A stretch of 64,000 nt of DNA from Serpens sp035497915 (lineage in GTDB: Bacteria; Pseudomonadota; Gammaproteobacteria; Pseudomonadales; Pseudomonadaceae): positions 62,001 to 126,000 of the forward strand of contig NZ_DATJCS010000039.1 in assembly GCF_035497915.1 (NCBI RefSeq), given 5' to 3'. The notes beneath the pieces are model-generated. The model searched no databases. It was not told the origin of the DNA and saw only the letters and a list, made by a program, of their open reading frames with translations. Numbering within the stretch: position 1 is the stretch's first letter; each line of letters opens with the position of its first letter. The position numbers and the translations under genes are program-made. Below are positions 18,024 to 26,289 of this stretch, piece by piece.

Positions 18024-19346
18024 ATGACTCTGCGAAAGATCGCAGGGCTAGGCGCCCTGCTGTCCCTAGGTTTCCCAGGCCTGGCCATGGCCCAGGAAGA
18101 AACCGCCGCCCTGAATGCCGGCGACACCGCCTGGATGCTGACCTCCACCGCCCTGGTGCTGTTCATGACCATCCCCGGCCTGGCGCTGTTCTATGCCGGC
18201 ATGGTGCGTTCCAAGAACGTCCTGTCGGTGATGATGCAATGCTTCGCCATCACCGGCCTGATGAGCATCCTCTGGTTCGCCTACGGCTACAGCCTGGCCT
18301 TCAGCACCGAAGGTATGGAAGCCGGTGTGTTCAACATCAACTCCATCATCGGCAGCCTGGACAACGCCTTCCTGGTCAACCTGACCAAGGAAAGCCTGAT
18401 CGGCGCCTTCCCGGAAAGCGTGTTCGTCACCTTCCAGATGACCTTCGCCATCATCACCCCGGCGCTGATCGTCGGCGCCTTCGCCGAGCGCATGAAGTTC
18501 TCCGCCATGCTGATCTTCATGGCCGTGTGGTTCACCGTGGTCTACGCGCCGATGGCCCACATGGTCTGGGGCGGTGACGGCGCGCTGCTGTGGGACGCAG
18601 GCGTGATCGACTTCGCCGGTGGCACCGTGGTGCACATCAATGCCGGTATCGCCGGTCTGGTGGCCTGCCTGGTGCTGGGCAAGCGCAAGGGCTTCCCGAC
18701 CACGCCGATGGCGCCGCACAACCTGGGTTACACCCTGATGGGCGCGGCCATGCTGTGGATCGGCTGGTTCGGCTTCAACGCCGGCTCCGCCGCCGCGGCT
18801 GACGAGACCGCCGGCATGGCCATGCTGGTCACCCAGATCGCCACCGCCGCCGCCGCGCTGGCCTGGATGTTCGCCGAGTGGATCACCCATCGCAAACCCA
18901 GCGCCCTGGGCATCGCTTCCGGTGTCGTGGCCGGCCTGGTGGCCATCACCCCCGCCGCCGGCGCGGTCGGTCCGGTCGGTGCCCTGGTGATCGGTCTGGC
19001 GGCGGGCGTGATCTGCTTCTTCTGCGCCACCAGCCTCAAGCGCAAGCTGGGCTACGACGACTCCCTGGACGTGTTCGGCGTGCACTGTGTCGGCGGCATC
19101 GTCGGCGCGATCCTGGTCGGTGCCTTCGGCGCCCAGTCCCTGGGTGGTTTCGGCGAGATCGAGAGCATCGCCACCCAGCTGTGGATCCAGACCGAGAGCG
19201 TGCTGTTTACCGTGGTCTACACCGGCGTCCTGACCTACATCATCCTCAAGGTGATCGACCTGGTCATGGGCCTGCGGGTGACCGAGGAAGAAGAGACCAT
19301 CGGCCTCGACCTCAGCCTGCACAACGAACGCGGCTACAACCTGTAA
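18024..19346 (+). CDS. amtB: Ammonium transporter AmtB
   Basis: AmtB is a trimeric inner-membrane ammonium channel. The 440-residue protein has a cleavable signal sequence (about residues 1-22, ending AMA) and eleven predicted membrane helices. Pore residues are present: WGGDGALL and DFAGGTVVHINAG (first conserved His), GWFGFNAGS (inner Phe gate), and DVFGVHCVGG (second conserved His). The cytoplasmic tail LRVTEEEETIGLDLSLHNERGY is the canonical GlnK-docking tail. AGGAG precedes the ATG. It lies between glnK and a second amt gene. Confidence 0.96.
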   Translation: MTLRKIAGLGALLSLGFPGLAMAQEETAALNAGDTAWMLTSTALVLFMTIPGLALFYAGMVRSKNVLSVMMQCFAITGLMSILWFAYGYSLAFSTEGMEAGVFNINSIIGSLDNAFLVNLTKESLIGAFPESVFVTFQMTFAIITPALIVGAFAERMKFSAMLIFMAVWFTVVYAPMAHMVWGGDGALLWDAGVIDFAGGTVVHINAGIAGLVACLVLGKRKGFPTTPMAPHNLGYTLMGAAMLWIGWFGFNAGSAAAADETAGMAMLVTQIATAAAALAWMFAEWITHRKPSALGIASGVVAGLVAITPAAGAVGPVGALVIGLAAGVICFFCATSLKRKLGYDDSLDVFGVHCVGGIVGAILVGAFGAQSLGGFGEIESIATQLWIQTESVLFTVVYTGVLTYIILKVIDLVMGLRVTEEEETIGLDLSLHNERGYNL

Positions 19347-19353
19347 GCCGGCC

Positions 19354-19400
19354 GGCGCCCGGCAGCCATTGCCGGGCGCCCTGGCAGGCCCAGCCTGCCA
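19354..19400 (+). other. Two consecutive perfect hairpins between amtB and the second amt gene
   Basis: GGCGCCCGGCA / TGCCGGGCGCC (11 base pairs, loop GCCAT, 19354-19380) is directly followed by TGGCAGG / CCTGCCA (7 base pairs, loop of 5, 19382-19400). No T run follows, so this is not a standard intrinsic terminator. It more likely stabilises or processes the upstream mRNA, or dampens expression of the second gene. Confidence 0.7.
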
Positions 19401-19444
19401 CCTTCCTCAAGCGCGCCTGACGCGCAACAGCAAGGAACACATAA

Positions 19445-20698
19445 ATGGAAAGCAGTGCCCTGATACCCGTCCAGTACGGCTTCGATACCTTCTATTTCCT
19501 GATCTGCGGTGCCCTGGTGATGTGGATGGCGGCTGGCTTCGCCATGCTCGAATCCGGCCTGGTGCGCGCCAAGAACACCGCCGAGATCCTCACCAAGAAC
19601 ATCGTGCTGTACGCCGTGGCGTCGATCATGTACCTGGTGGTCGGCTACTACATCATGTACTCCAGCCCGGAGGGCGGCATCCTGCCGAGCCTGGGCTTCC
19701 TGATCGGCGACGAGAACGCCGTGGACGCGGTCGCCGCCGGTGGCGAGGACGCGCCCTACTACTCGGCGCGTGCTGACTTCTTCTTCCAGATCGTGTTCGC
19801 CGCCACCGCCATGTCGGTGGTCTCCGGTGCGGTGGCCGAGCGCATGAAGCTGTGGGCCTTCATCGCCTTCGCGGTGGTGATGACCGGCTTCATCTACCCG
19901 GTGCAGGGCTTCTGGAAATGGGGCGGCGGCTTCCTGGACGCCGCTGGCTTCTCCGACTTTGCCGGTTCCGGCCTGGTGCACATGGCCGGTGCCGCTGCCG
20001 CGCTGGCCGGTGTCCTGCTGCTCGGCGCCCGCAAGGGCAAGTACGGCGCCAACGGCCAGATCAACGCCATTCCCGGCGCCAACCTGCCGCTGGCGACCCT
20101 CGGCACCTTCATCCTGTGGATGGGCTGGTTCGGCTTCAACGGCGGTTCGCAGCTGAAGATGAGCACCATCGAGGACGCCAACGCCGTGGCCCAGGTGTTC
20201 GTCAACACCAACCTGGCCGCCGCCGGTGGCCTGGTGGCCGCGCTGATCACCGCGCGTCTGCTGTTCGGCAAGTCCGACCTGACCATGATCCTCAATGGCG
20301 CGCTGGCCGGCCTGGTGGCGATCACCGCCGAGCCGCTGACCCCGAGCGCCGAACAGGCGGTACTGATCGGCGCCGTGGGTGGCGTGCTGGTGGTGCTCAG
20401 CATCCTCGGCCTGGACCGTCTGAAGATCGACGACCCGGTCGGTGCCATCTCGGTGCACGGCGTGGTCGGCATCTGGGGCTGCCTGATCGTGCCGGCCACC
20501 AATGCCGATGCCACCTTCGGCGCGCAGCTGCTGGGCGTGGTCAGCATCTTCGCCTGGGTATTCATCGCCAGCCTGATCGTCTGGGGCATCATCAAGGCGG
20601 TGATGGGCCTGCGCGTCAGCGAGGAGGAGGAATACGAAGGCGTGGACATCGCCGAATGCGGCCTGGAGGCCTATCCGGAATTCACCAGCACGCGCTGA
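19445..20698 (+). CDS. Second ammonium transporter of the Amt family
   Basis: This 417-residue protein is an Amt paralogue that differs clearly from amtB next to it. It has no cleavable signal peptide; it begins MESSALIPVQYGFDTFYFLI and has MLESGLVRAKNTAEILTKN, typical of the other large Amt branch. The pore residues are kept: SDFAGSGLVHMAGA (first His), GWFGFNGGS and GAISVHGVVG (second His). The tail LRVSEEEEYEGVDIAE keeps the start of the GlnK-docking region but then diverges. An arrangement glnK-amtB1-amtB2 is known in P. stutzeri, and amtB2 would be a fair name. A terminator follows. Confidence 0.93.
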   Translation: MESSALIPVQYGFDTFYFLICGALVMWMAAGFAMLESGLVRAKNTAEILTKNIVLYAVASIMYLVVGYYIMYSSPEGGILPSLGFLIGDENAVDAVAAGGEDAPYYSARADFFFQIVFAATAMSVVSGAVAERMKLWAFIAFAVVMTGFIYPVQGFWKWGGGFLDAAGFSDFAGSGLVHMAGAAAALAGVLLLGARKGKYGANGQINAIPGANLPLATLGTFILWMGWFGFNGGSQLKMSTIEDANAVAQVFVNTNLAAAGGLVAALITARLLFGKSDLTMILNGALAGLVAITAEPLTPSAEQAVLIGAVGGVLVVLSILGLDRLKIDDPVGAISVHGVVGIWGCLIVPATNADATFGAQLLGVVSIFAWVFIASLIVWGIIKAVMGLRVSEEEEYEGVDIAECGLEAYPEFTSTR

Positions 20699-20713
20699 GT
20701 TTCACTCTCTGAC

Positions 20714-20745
20714 AAAGGGCGCCTACGGGCGCCCTTTGCTTTTTC
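20714..20745 (+). terminator. Intrinsic terminator of the glnK-amt operon
   Basis: AAAGGGCGCC / GGCGCCCTTT (10 perfect pairs, loop TACG) is followed by CTTTTT. Confidence 0.95.
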
Positions 20746-20769
20746 CGTCGCCACGCTAGAATGCGCGCC

Positions 20770-20860
20770 AAAATCGCCGGCCGGTTGCAAGAACCGGCCC
20801 GCCAGTGGTGTGCCGGCGAGCACTTCCGACTGCTGCTTTCGGCGAGTCGAATTTTTTTTT
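20770..20860 (+). ncRNA. Predicted small RNA or attenuated leader upstream of sutA
   Basis: A good -10 hexamer TAGAAT (20758-20763), with TTTGCT 16 bases upstream as a poor -35, would start a transcript near 20770. That transcript would fold into a perfect 8-pair hairpin GGCCGGTT / AACCGGCC with loop GCAAG (20779-20799). It ends in a terminator-like hairpin (CGACT-GCTG / CGGC-AGTCG with one bulged G, 20827-20849) followed by AA and nine T (20852-20860). The terminator lies 46 bases before sutA. It is either a separate RNA of about 90 bases or a terminator that controls read-through into sutA. I recognise no known sRNA family. Confidence 0.5.
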
Positions 20861-20868
20861 GTCTGGGC

Positions 20869-20874
20869 TATAAC
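20869..20874 (+). promoter_or_regulatory. Possible -10 element for sutA
   Basis: TATAAC lies right after the T run and about 32 bases before the sutA ATG. No good -35 is visible at the right distance, so if used it would depend on other contacts or an alternative sigma factor. Confidence 0.35.
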
Positions 20875-20905
20875 TACCCGACTTCGAGCAAGACATGAGG
20901 TGACT

Positions 20906-21220
20906 ATGAGCGACGAAGAACTCGAACAGGACGAACTGGAAACCACCGACGAGGACGAAGGTGAGGAGCTGAACGCCGCCGAAGAGATCGAGGGCGACGA
21001 TGACGCCGAGGCCCCCGCTCCCACGAGCAAGAAGGCCAAGCAGGCGGTCGATCCTGAAGAGCTTCCCAGCGTGGAGGCCAAGCAGAAGGAGCGTGATGCC
21101 CTGGCCCGCGCCATGGAAGAGTTCCTCGCGCGTGGTGGCCGGGTTCAGGAAATCGAGCCCAACGTCGTCGCCGATCCGCCGAAGAAGCCGGACAGCAAGT
21201 ACGGCAGCCGCCCCATCTGA
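20906..21220 (+). CDS. sutA: SutA, RNA polymerase-binding regulator of slow growth
   Basis: SutA of P. aeruginosa is a small acidic protein that binds RNA polymerase and raises transcription of ribosomal and other genes during slow growth. This 104-residue protein has the same build: a very acidic disordered N-terminus (MSDEELEQDELETTDEDEGEE), a central predicted helix (EAKQKERDALARAMEEFLARGG) and a basic flexible tail ending KYGSRPI. The ATG at 20906 has GAGGTGA 5 bases upstream. The gene follows the glnK-amt block, as I recall for P. aeruginosa. A terminator follows. Confidence 0.88.
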   Translation: MSDEELEQDELETTDEDEGEELNAAEEIEGDDDAEAPAPTSKKAKQAVDPEELPSVEAKQKERDALARAMEEFLARGGRVQEIEPNVVADPPKKPDSKYGSRPI

Positions 21221-21236
21221 GTCGGTTCCGTGAATG

Positions 21237-21263
21237 AAAAACCCACCGTGAGGTGGGTTTTTT
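21237..21263. terminator. Bidirectional intrinsic terminator after sutA
   Basis: AAAAACCCACC / GGTGGGTTTTTT with loop GTGA works on both strands. It ends sutA and could also stop minus-strand transcripts from pilU. Confidence 0.93.
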
Positions 21264-21309
21264 ATTTGGCTGGTCGCGCTTCTACGGGCCCGAGGTCCGC
21301 ATGGGGATC

Positions 21310-21361
21310 TGTGGGGCCGGGTTTATCCCGGCCAAGGCCGGCATAAAGCCGGCCCCACAGG
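21310..21361. repeat. Compact REP palindrome
   Basis: TGTGGGGCCGGGTTTATCCC and its inverted partner GGCATAAAGCCGGCCCCACA are almost fused, giving a 52-base palindromic element between sutA and the convergent pilU. Confidence 0.92.
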
Positions 21362-21382
21362 AGGGACCATTTCCTTGTGGCC

Positions 21383-22516
21383 CTACCGGAAATCGTCGTC
21401 GCTCGGCGCCAGGCTGAGCTTCTGGCTGGTGGCGCTCAGGTGCTCGCCGTCGGTTTCCGAACCCAGCTTGATCATCAGGCGCAGGTCGTTCGACGAGTCG
21501 GCATGGGCCAGGGCGTCCTGGTAGGTGATTTCGCCCTGGGTATACAGCTGGTAGAGCGCCTGGTCGAAGGTCTGCATGCCCTGCTCGGTGGAGCGCTTCA
21601 TCAGCGACTTCAGCTCGTGCACCTCGCCCTTGCGGATAAGGTCGGCGGCCAGCGGGGTATTGATCAGCACCTCGATCACCGCGCGGCGGCCCTTGCCGTC
21701 CGGGGTTGGCACCAGTTGCTGGGCGACGATGGCGCGCAGGTTCAGCGACAGGTCCATCCACACCTGCTGCTGCCGGTCGGCGGGGAAGAAGTTGATGATG
21801 CGGTCCAGCGCCTGGTTGGCGTTGTTGGCGTGCAGGGTGGCCAGGCATAGGTGACCGGTTTCAGCGAAGGCCACCGCGTAGTCCATGGTCTCGCGGGTGC
21901 GCACCTCGCCGATCAGGATCACGTCCGGCGCCTGGCGCAGGGTGTTCTTCAGCGCCACCTCGAAGGACTCGGTGTCGATGCCGACTTCACGCTGGGTGAC
22001 GATGCAGTTCTGGTGCTGGTGGATGAACTCGATCGGGTCCTCGATGGTGATGATGTGGCCGCTGGAGTTCTTGTTGCGGTGGCCGATCATCGCCGCCAGC
22101 GAGGTGGACTTGCCGGTGCCGGTGGCGCCGACGAAGAGGATCAGCCCGCGCTTGGACAGCGACAGCTTCTTCAGCACCTCGGGCAGCTTGAGGTCGTCGA
22201 GGGTCGGAATGTTGGTCTCGATGCGCCGCAACACCATGCCCACCAGGTTGCGCTGGTAGAAGGCGCTGACCCGGAAACGGCCGATGCCGCGCGCGCTGAT
22301 GGCGAAGTTGCACTCGTGGTTCTCGGCGAACTCGCGGCGCTGCTGCTCGTTCATTGTGCCGAGCACGGTCTCGCGGGTCATCTCCGGCGACAGCGCGGTC
22401 TTGGTGACCGGCAGGATGCGCCCGTTGACCTTCATCGACGGCGGTACGCCGGCGGTGATGAACAGGTCGGAGCCGCCTTTTTCCACCATCAGGCGCAGCA
22501 GTTGTTCCATTTCCAT
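21383..22516 (-). CDS. pilU: Type IV pilus retraction ATPase PilU
   Basis: PilU is a PilT-like hexameric ATPase that assists pilus retraction and twitching motility. The 377-residue protein has an N-terminal PAS-like domain, Walker A GATGTGKS at 130-137, an Asp box IITIEDPIEF, Walker B VILIGEVRTRET and a His box AETGHLCLATLHA. It ends in a C-terminal tail longer than that of PilT. It is downstream of pilT on the same strand, separated by 158 bases that contain a REP array, so expression may be partly uncoupled. Confidence 0.96.
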   Translation of the reverse strand: MEMEQLLRLMVEKGGSDLFITAGVPPSMKVNGRILPVTKTALSPEMTRETVLGTMNEQQRREFAENHECNFAISARGIGRFRVSAFYQRNLVGMVLRRIETNIPTLDDLKLPEVLKKLSLSKRGLILFVGATGTGKSTSLAAMIGHRNKNSSGHIITIEDPIEFIHQHQNCIVTQREVGIDTESFEVALKNTLRQAPDVILIGEVRTRETMDYAVAFAETGHLCLATLHANNANQALDRIINFFPADRQQQVWMDLSLNLRAIVAQQLVPTPDGKGRRAVIEVLINTPLAADLIRKGEVHELKSLMKRSTEQGMQTFDQALYQLYTQGEITYQDALAHADSSNDLRLMIKLGSETDGEHLSATSQKLSLAPSDDDFR

Positions 22517-22555
22517 GGGTTGGATCCCTGTCGTTGAAAGGTTGGCTCAGGTGGT

Positions 22556-22652
22556 CCCCCGCTCCCTTGACGGGAGAGGGGCTGGGGGAGAGGGTGGGGC
22601 AGGTATCGCGCATTCCCCCTCTCCCTGGCCCTCTCCCGCGAGGGGAGAGGGG
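22556..22652. repeat. REP-like array, 'CCCTCTCCC/GGGAGAGGG' family
   Basis: GCTCCCTTGACGGGAGAGGGG and CCTCTCCCGCGAGGGGAGAGG form imperfect palindromes with further GGGGGAGAGGG and CCCCCTCTCCC blocks between them. It fills most of the pilT-pilU gap; a related copy lies at 60454-60490. Confidence 0.85.
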
Positions 22653-22674
22653 GCATCGGCCCCGCCGAAAGCCG

Positions 22675-23709
22675 TCAGAAATGCTCGGGCGACTTGGCCT
22701 TCTCGCGGGCGCTGTCGCGGCTGATCATGCCCTTGGCCAGCAGGTTCTTCAGGCAGGCATCCAGGGTCTGCATGCCCTGCGCGCCGCCGGTCTGGATCGC
22801 CGAGTACATCTGCGCCACCTTGTCCTCGCGGATCAGGTTACGGATCGCCGGGGTGCCGATCATGATCTCGTGGGCCGCCACCCGGCCGCCGCCGATTCTC
22901 TTCAGCAGGGTCTGCGAGATCACCGCCTGCAGCGACTCGGAAAGCATCGAGCGGACCATGGATTTCTCCTCGGCCGGGAACACGTCGACGATACGGTCGA
23001 TGGTCTTGGCCGCCGAGGTGGTGTGCAGGGTGCCGAACACCAGGTGGCCGGTTTCCGCGGCGGTCAGCGCCAGGCGGATGGTCTCCAGATCGCGCATTTC
23101 ACCGACCAGGATGATGTCCGGGTCTTCACGCAGCGCCGAGCGCAGGGCCTCGTTGAAACCCAGCGTGTCGCGGTGCACTTCGCGCTGGTTGACCAGGCAC
23201 TTCTTGGATTCGTGGACGAATTCGATGGGGTCCTCGACGGTGAGGATGTGCTGGTATTTGTTGCTGTTGATGTAGTCGAGCATCGCCGCCAGGGTGGTCG
23301 ACTTACCCGAACCGGTCGGGCCGGTGACCAGCACCAGGCCGCGCGGCACGTCGGCGATCGTCTTGAAGATCTCGCCCATGGCCAGGTCGTCCATGGTCAG
23401 CACCTTGGAAGGAATGGTGCGGAACACCGCGCCGGGGCCGCGGTTCTGGTTGAAGGCGTTGACCCGGAAGCGCGCCACGCCGGGGACTTCGAAGGAGAAG
23501 TCGGTTTCCAGGAACTCCTCGTAATCCTTGCGCTGCTTGTCGTTCATGATGTCGTAGATCAGCGCATGCACCTGCTTGTGATCCATGGCCGGCAGGTTGA
23601 TGCGCCGGACATCGCCGTCCACGCGGATCATCGGCGGCAAACCGGACGACAGGTGCAGGTCCGACGCGCCCTGTTTGGCGCTGAAGGCGAGCAGCTCGGT
23701 AATATCCAT
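22675..23709 (-). CDS. pilT: Type IV pilus retraction ATPase PilT
   Basis: PilT is the main motor that depolymerises type IV pili, driving twitching, DNA uptake and surface sensing. The 344-residue protein has an N-terminal PAS-like domain starting MDITELLAFSAKQGASDLHL, Walker A GPTGSGKS at 130-137, Asp box ILTVEDPIEF, Walker B IILVGEMRDLET, His box AAETGHLVFGTLHT and the AIRNLIRE motif of retraction ATPases. The ATG at 23709 follows GGGGAG; an in-frame TTG at 23721 is less likely. It is divergent from yggS, 69 bases away, the conserved Pseudomonas arrangement. Confidence 0.97.
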   Translation of the reverse strand: MDITELLAFSAKQGASDLHLSSGLPPMIRVDGDVRRINLPAMDHKQVHALIYDIMNDKQRKDYEEFLETDFSFEVPGVARFRVNAFNQNRGPGAVFRTIPSKVLTMDDLAMGEIFKTIADVPRGLVLVTGPTGSGKSTTLAAMLDYINSNKYQHILTVEDPIEFVHESKKCLVNQREVHRDTLGFNEALRSALREDPDIILVGEMRDLETIRLALTAAETGHLVFGTLHTTSAAKTIDRIVDVFPAEEKSMVRSMLSESLQAVISQTLLKRIGGGRVAAHEIMIGTPAIRNLIREDKVAQMYSAIQTGGAQGMQTLDACLKNLLAKGMISRDSAREKAKSPEHF

Positions 23710-23778
23710 GGGACTCCCCAATCACAGGCAAGCGGGTAGAATGCCAAGCCTCGTGGGGCCCGGCTCAGAGCGCCAGTA

Positions 23779-24474
23779 ATGTCGACGATAGAAGAGAAGA
23801 TTGCAAAGGTTCGCACGCGGATCCGTGAGGCGGCGCAAGGGGTCGGCCGTGACCCGGCCAGCGTTGGTCTGCTGGCGGTGAGCAAGACCCAGCCGGCCGA
23901 GGCGATCCGCGCCGCGTACGCTTGCGGCCAGGGCGATTTCGGCGAGAACTACCTGCAGGAAGCCCTGGGCAAGCAACAAGAGCTGACCGACCTGCCGCTG
24001 TACTGGCATTTCATCGGCCCCATCCAGTCGAACAAGACCAAGGCCATCGCCGAGCACTTCGCCTGGGTGCATTCGGTGGATCGCCTGAAGATCGCCCAGC
24101 GCCTGTCCGAACAGCGCCCGGCCGAGCTGCCGGCGCTGAACATCTGCCTGCAGGTGAATGTCAGCGGCGAGGCCAGCAAGTCGGGCTGCGCGCCGGAGGA
24201 CCTGCCGGCGCTGGCCGCCGCTGTGGCGGCCCTGCCGCATCTGCGTCTGCGCGGCCTGATGGCCATTCCCGAACCGACCGACGATCCCGCCGAGCAGCGT
24301 GCCGCCTTCGCCCGCCTGCGCGAACTGCAGGCGCGGCTACCTTATGAGCTCGACACCCTGTCCATGGGCATGAGCCACGACCTCGAATCCGCCATCGCCG
24401 AAGGCGCCACCTGGGTGCGCATCGGCACGGCGCTGTTCGGCGCGCGCGACTATTCCGCCGCGCGCCCCTCCTGA
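23779..24474 (+). CDS. yggS: YggS/PLPBP-family pyridoxal phosphate homeostasis protein
   Basis: This is a small single-domain PLP-binding protein that buffers vitamin B6 and affects amino acid metabolism; it has no known enzymatic activity. The 231-residue protein has the PLP lysine K36 in LLAVSKTQPA, the conserved FGENYLQEA, the WHFIGPIQSNK block, and the C-terminal SMGMSHDLESAIAEGATWVRIGTALFG. A TAGAAT hexamer at 23737-23742 may be its -10. proC follows after 11 bases, the usual yggS-proC pairing. Confidence 0.95.
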   Translation: MSTIEEKIAKVRTRIREAAQGVGRDPASVGLLAVSKTQPAEAIRAAYACGQGDFGENYLQEALGKQQELTDLPLYWHFIGPIQSNKTKAIAEHFAWVHSVDRLKIAQRLSEQRPAELPALNICLQVNVSGEASKSGCAPEDLPALAAAVAALPHLRLRGLMAIPEPTDDPAEQRAAFARLRELQARLPYELDTLSMGMSHDLESAIAEGATWVRIGTALFGARDYSAARPS

Positions 24475-24485
24475 AGGAATCCGTT

Positions 24486-25304
24486 ATGAACCAACCTCGA
24501 ATCGCCTTCATCGGCGCCGGCAACATGGCCGCCAGCCTGATCGGCGGCCTGCGCGCCCAGGGCGTGCCCGCCGAGCGCATCCGCGCCAGCGACCCCAGCG
24601 CCGAACAGCGTGCCCGCCTGGGCGCCGAGCACGGCATCTTCCTGTGCGCCGACAACGCCGAGGCGGTGGCCGGTGCCGACGTGGTGGTGCTGGCGGTCAA
24701 GCCGCAGGTCATGAAAGCCGTGTGCCAGGCGCTGGCGCCGAGCCTGACCGGCAACCCGCTGATCGTTTCCATCGCCGCCGGCATCCCCTGCGCCAGCCTG
24801 GAGCAGTGGCTCGGTCCCAAGGCGATTGTGCGCTGCATGCCCAACACCCCGGCGCTGCTGCGCCAGGGCGTAAGCGGGCTGTTCGCCAACGCCCGGGTCA
24901 GCCCGGCGCAGCGCGCCCAGGCCGAACAGCTGCTCTCGGCGGTCGGCGTGGCCCTGTGGCTGGACGAGGAAAGGCTGATCGACGCGGTCACCGCCGTGTC
25001 CGGCAGCGGCCCGGCCTACTTTTTCCTGCTTATCGAGGCGATGACCGCCGCCGGTGAGCAGCTTGGCCTGCCACGCGAAACCGCCGCGCAGCTGACCCTG
25101 CAGACCGCGCTGGGCGCGGCGCGCATGGCCACCGAGAGTGATGTGGATGCCGCCGAGCTGCGTCGCCGCGTCACCTCGCCCAACGGCACCACCGAAGCGG
25201 CCATCAAGGCCTTCCAGGCCGGTGGTTTCGAAACCCTCGTGCAACAGGCATTGAACGCCGCCGCCGCTCGTTCCGCCGAGCTGGCCGAACAACTGGGTCA
25301 ATAA
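24486..25304 (+). CDS. proC: Pyrroline-5-carboxylate reductase
   Basis: ProC reduces 1-pyrroline-5-carboxylate to proline with NAD(P)H, the last step of proline synthesis. The 272-residue protein starts with a Rossmann motif (IAFIGAGNMAASLIGGL) and has KPQVMKAV, RCMPNTPALLRQG, and the C-terminal signature beginning SGSGPAYFFLLIEAMTAAGE. AAGGAAT precedes the ATG. It lies between yggS and yggT, with 10 bases to the latter, so these genes form one operon. Confidence 0.97.
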   Translation: MNQPRIAFIGAGNMAASLIGGLRAQGVPAERIRASDPSAEQRARLGAEHGIFLCADNAEAVAGADVVVLAVKPQVMKAVCQALAPSLTGNPLIVSIAAGIPCASLEQWLGPKAIVRCMPNTPALLRQGVSGLFANARVSPAQRAQAEQLLSAVGVALWLDEERLIDAVTAVSGSGPAYFFLLIEAMTAAGEQLGLPRETAAQLTLQTALGAARMATESDVDAAELRRRVTSPNGTTEAAIKAFQAGGFETLVQQALNAAAARSAELAEQLGQ

Positions 25305-25314
25305 GGAGCTGTTG

Positions 25315-25905
25315 ATGAACGGTCTTTCCACCGCCGCCGTGTATGTGATTCAAACCCTCGGCAGCCTGTACCTGCTGATCGTGCTGCTGCGCTTCGTGCT
25401 GCAGCTGGTGCGCGCCGACTTCTACAACCCGCTCAGCCAGTTCATCGTGCGCGCCACCTCGCCGCTCTTGATGCCGCTGCGCCGGGTGATTCCCGGATTC
25501 GGCGGTATCGACCTGGCCTCGCTGGTGCTGGCGCTGCTGGTCCAACTGGCGCTGATGCTGATCGTCCTGGCACTCGATGGCCGCATCCAGTGGAGCCTGC
25601 CTGAGCTGTTGGTCTGGTCGCTGATCGGCGTCACCTCGCTGTTCCTGAAGATCTTCTTCTTTGCGCTGATCATCAGCGTGATCCTCTCCTGGGTCGCGCC
25701 CGGCACGCACAACCCGGCCGCGCAGCTGGTCCACCAGATCTGCGAACCGCTGCTGGCGCCGATCCGCCGCTTCCTGCCCAACCTGGGTGGCCTGGACATC
25801 TCGCCGATCTTCGCCTTCATCGCGCTGAACCTGCTGGACATGCTGGTGATCCGCAACCTGGCGGTCATGAGCGAGATGCCGAAGATCCTCGCGCCGTTCC
25901 TGTGA
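25315..25905 (+). CDS. yggT: YggT-family membrane protein
   Basis: This is an inner-membrane protein of the YGGT family, linked in other bacteria to osmotic tolerance or membrane complex assembly; its function in Pseudomonas is unproven. The 196-residue protein carries two tandem YGGT repeats, each with a helix, a conserved NPLSQFIVRATSPLLMPLRRVIPGF-type segment and a further helix. The second copy reads NPAAQLVHQICEPLLAPIRRFLP. The ATG at 25315 has AAGGAG upstream; an in-frame TTG at 25312 is less likely. Its stop overlaps the yggU GTG start. Confidence 0.93.
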   Translation: MNGLSTAAVYVIQTLGSLYLLIVLLRFVLQLVRADFYNPLSQFIVRATSPLLMPLRRVIPGFGGIDLASLVLALLVQLALMLIVLALDGRIQWSLPELLVWSLIGVTSLFLKIFFFALIISVILSWVAPGTHNPAAQLVHQICEPLLAPIRRFLPNLGGLDISPIFAFIALNLLDMLVIRNLAVMSEMPKILAPFL

Positions 25906-26195
25906 CGGACTGGTACCGCTGGGACGGCGAGGACCTGCTCCTCGCCGTGCATCTGCAGCCCAAGGCCAGCAAGGATGGATTCGCCGGCCTGCACGGCGAC
26001 CGCCTGAAGATCCGCCTCACCGCTCCGCCCGTGGAAGGCAAGGCCAACGCCCACCTGATGGCCTTCCTGGCCAAGGCCTTCGGCGTGCCGAAAAGCCAGG
26101 TCAGCCTGGAAAGCGGCGAGCTGAACCGCCAGAAGCGGGTACGCATCAGGCGGCCGCAGAAAGTGCCGGAAGGGCTGGGCATCGCCAACGCCTGA
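25902..26195 (+). CDS. yggU: YggU-family (DUF167) protein
   Basis: This is a small protein of the DUF167/YggU family with no established function. The 97-residue sequence has the family pattern LLAVHLQPKASKDGFAGLHGDRLKIRLTAPPVEGKANAHL and ends with an RQKRVRI strand. The GTG start at 25902 overlaps the yggT stop (GTGA), which supports both the unusual start codon and translational coupling. Confidence 0.93.
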   Translation: MTDWYRWDGEDLLLAVHLQPKASKDGFAGLHGDRLKIRLTAPPVEGKANAHLMAFLAKAFGVPKSQVSLESGELNRQKRVRIRRPQKVPEGLGIANA

Positions 26196-26289
26196 GCTGC
26201 GCCCGTCGCGCATGTGCGCCAGTCGCTGGACGTCCCGCCACGCTGACCAATAATGCACGGCATGCCTCTTCGCATAAGGACATGCCGCC

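Noticed and set aside
20779..20799. The GGCCGGTT hairpin as a tRNA arm or REP copy
   Set aside because: No cloverleaf can be built around it, and it matches none of the REP cores seen elsewhere in the window.
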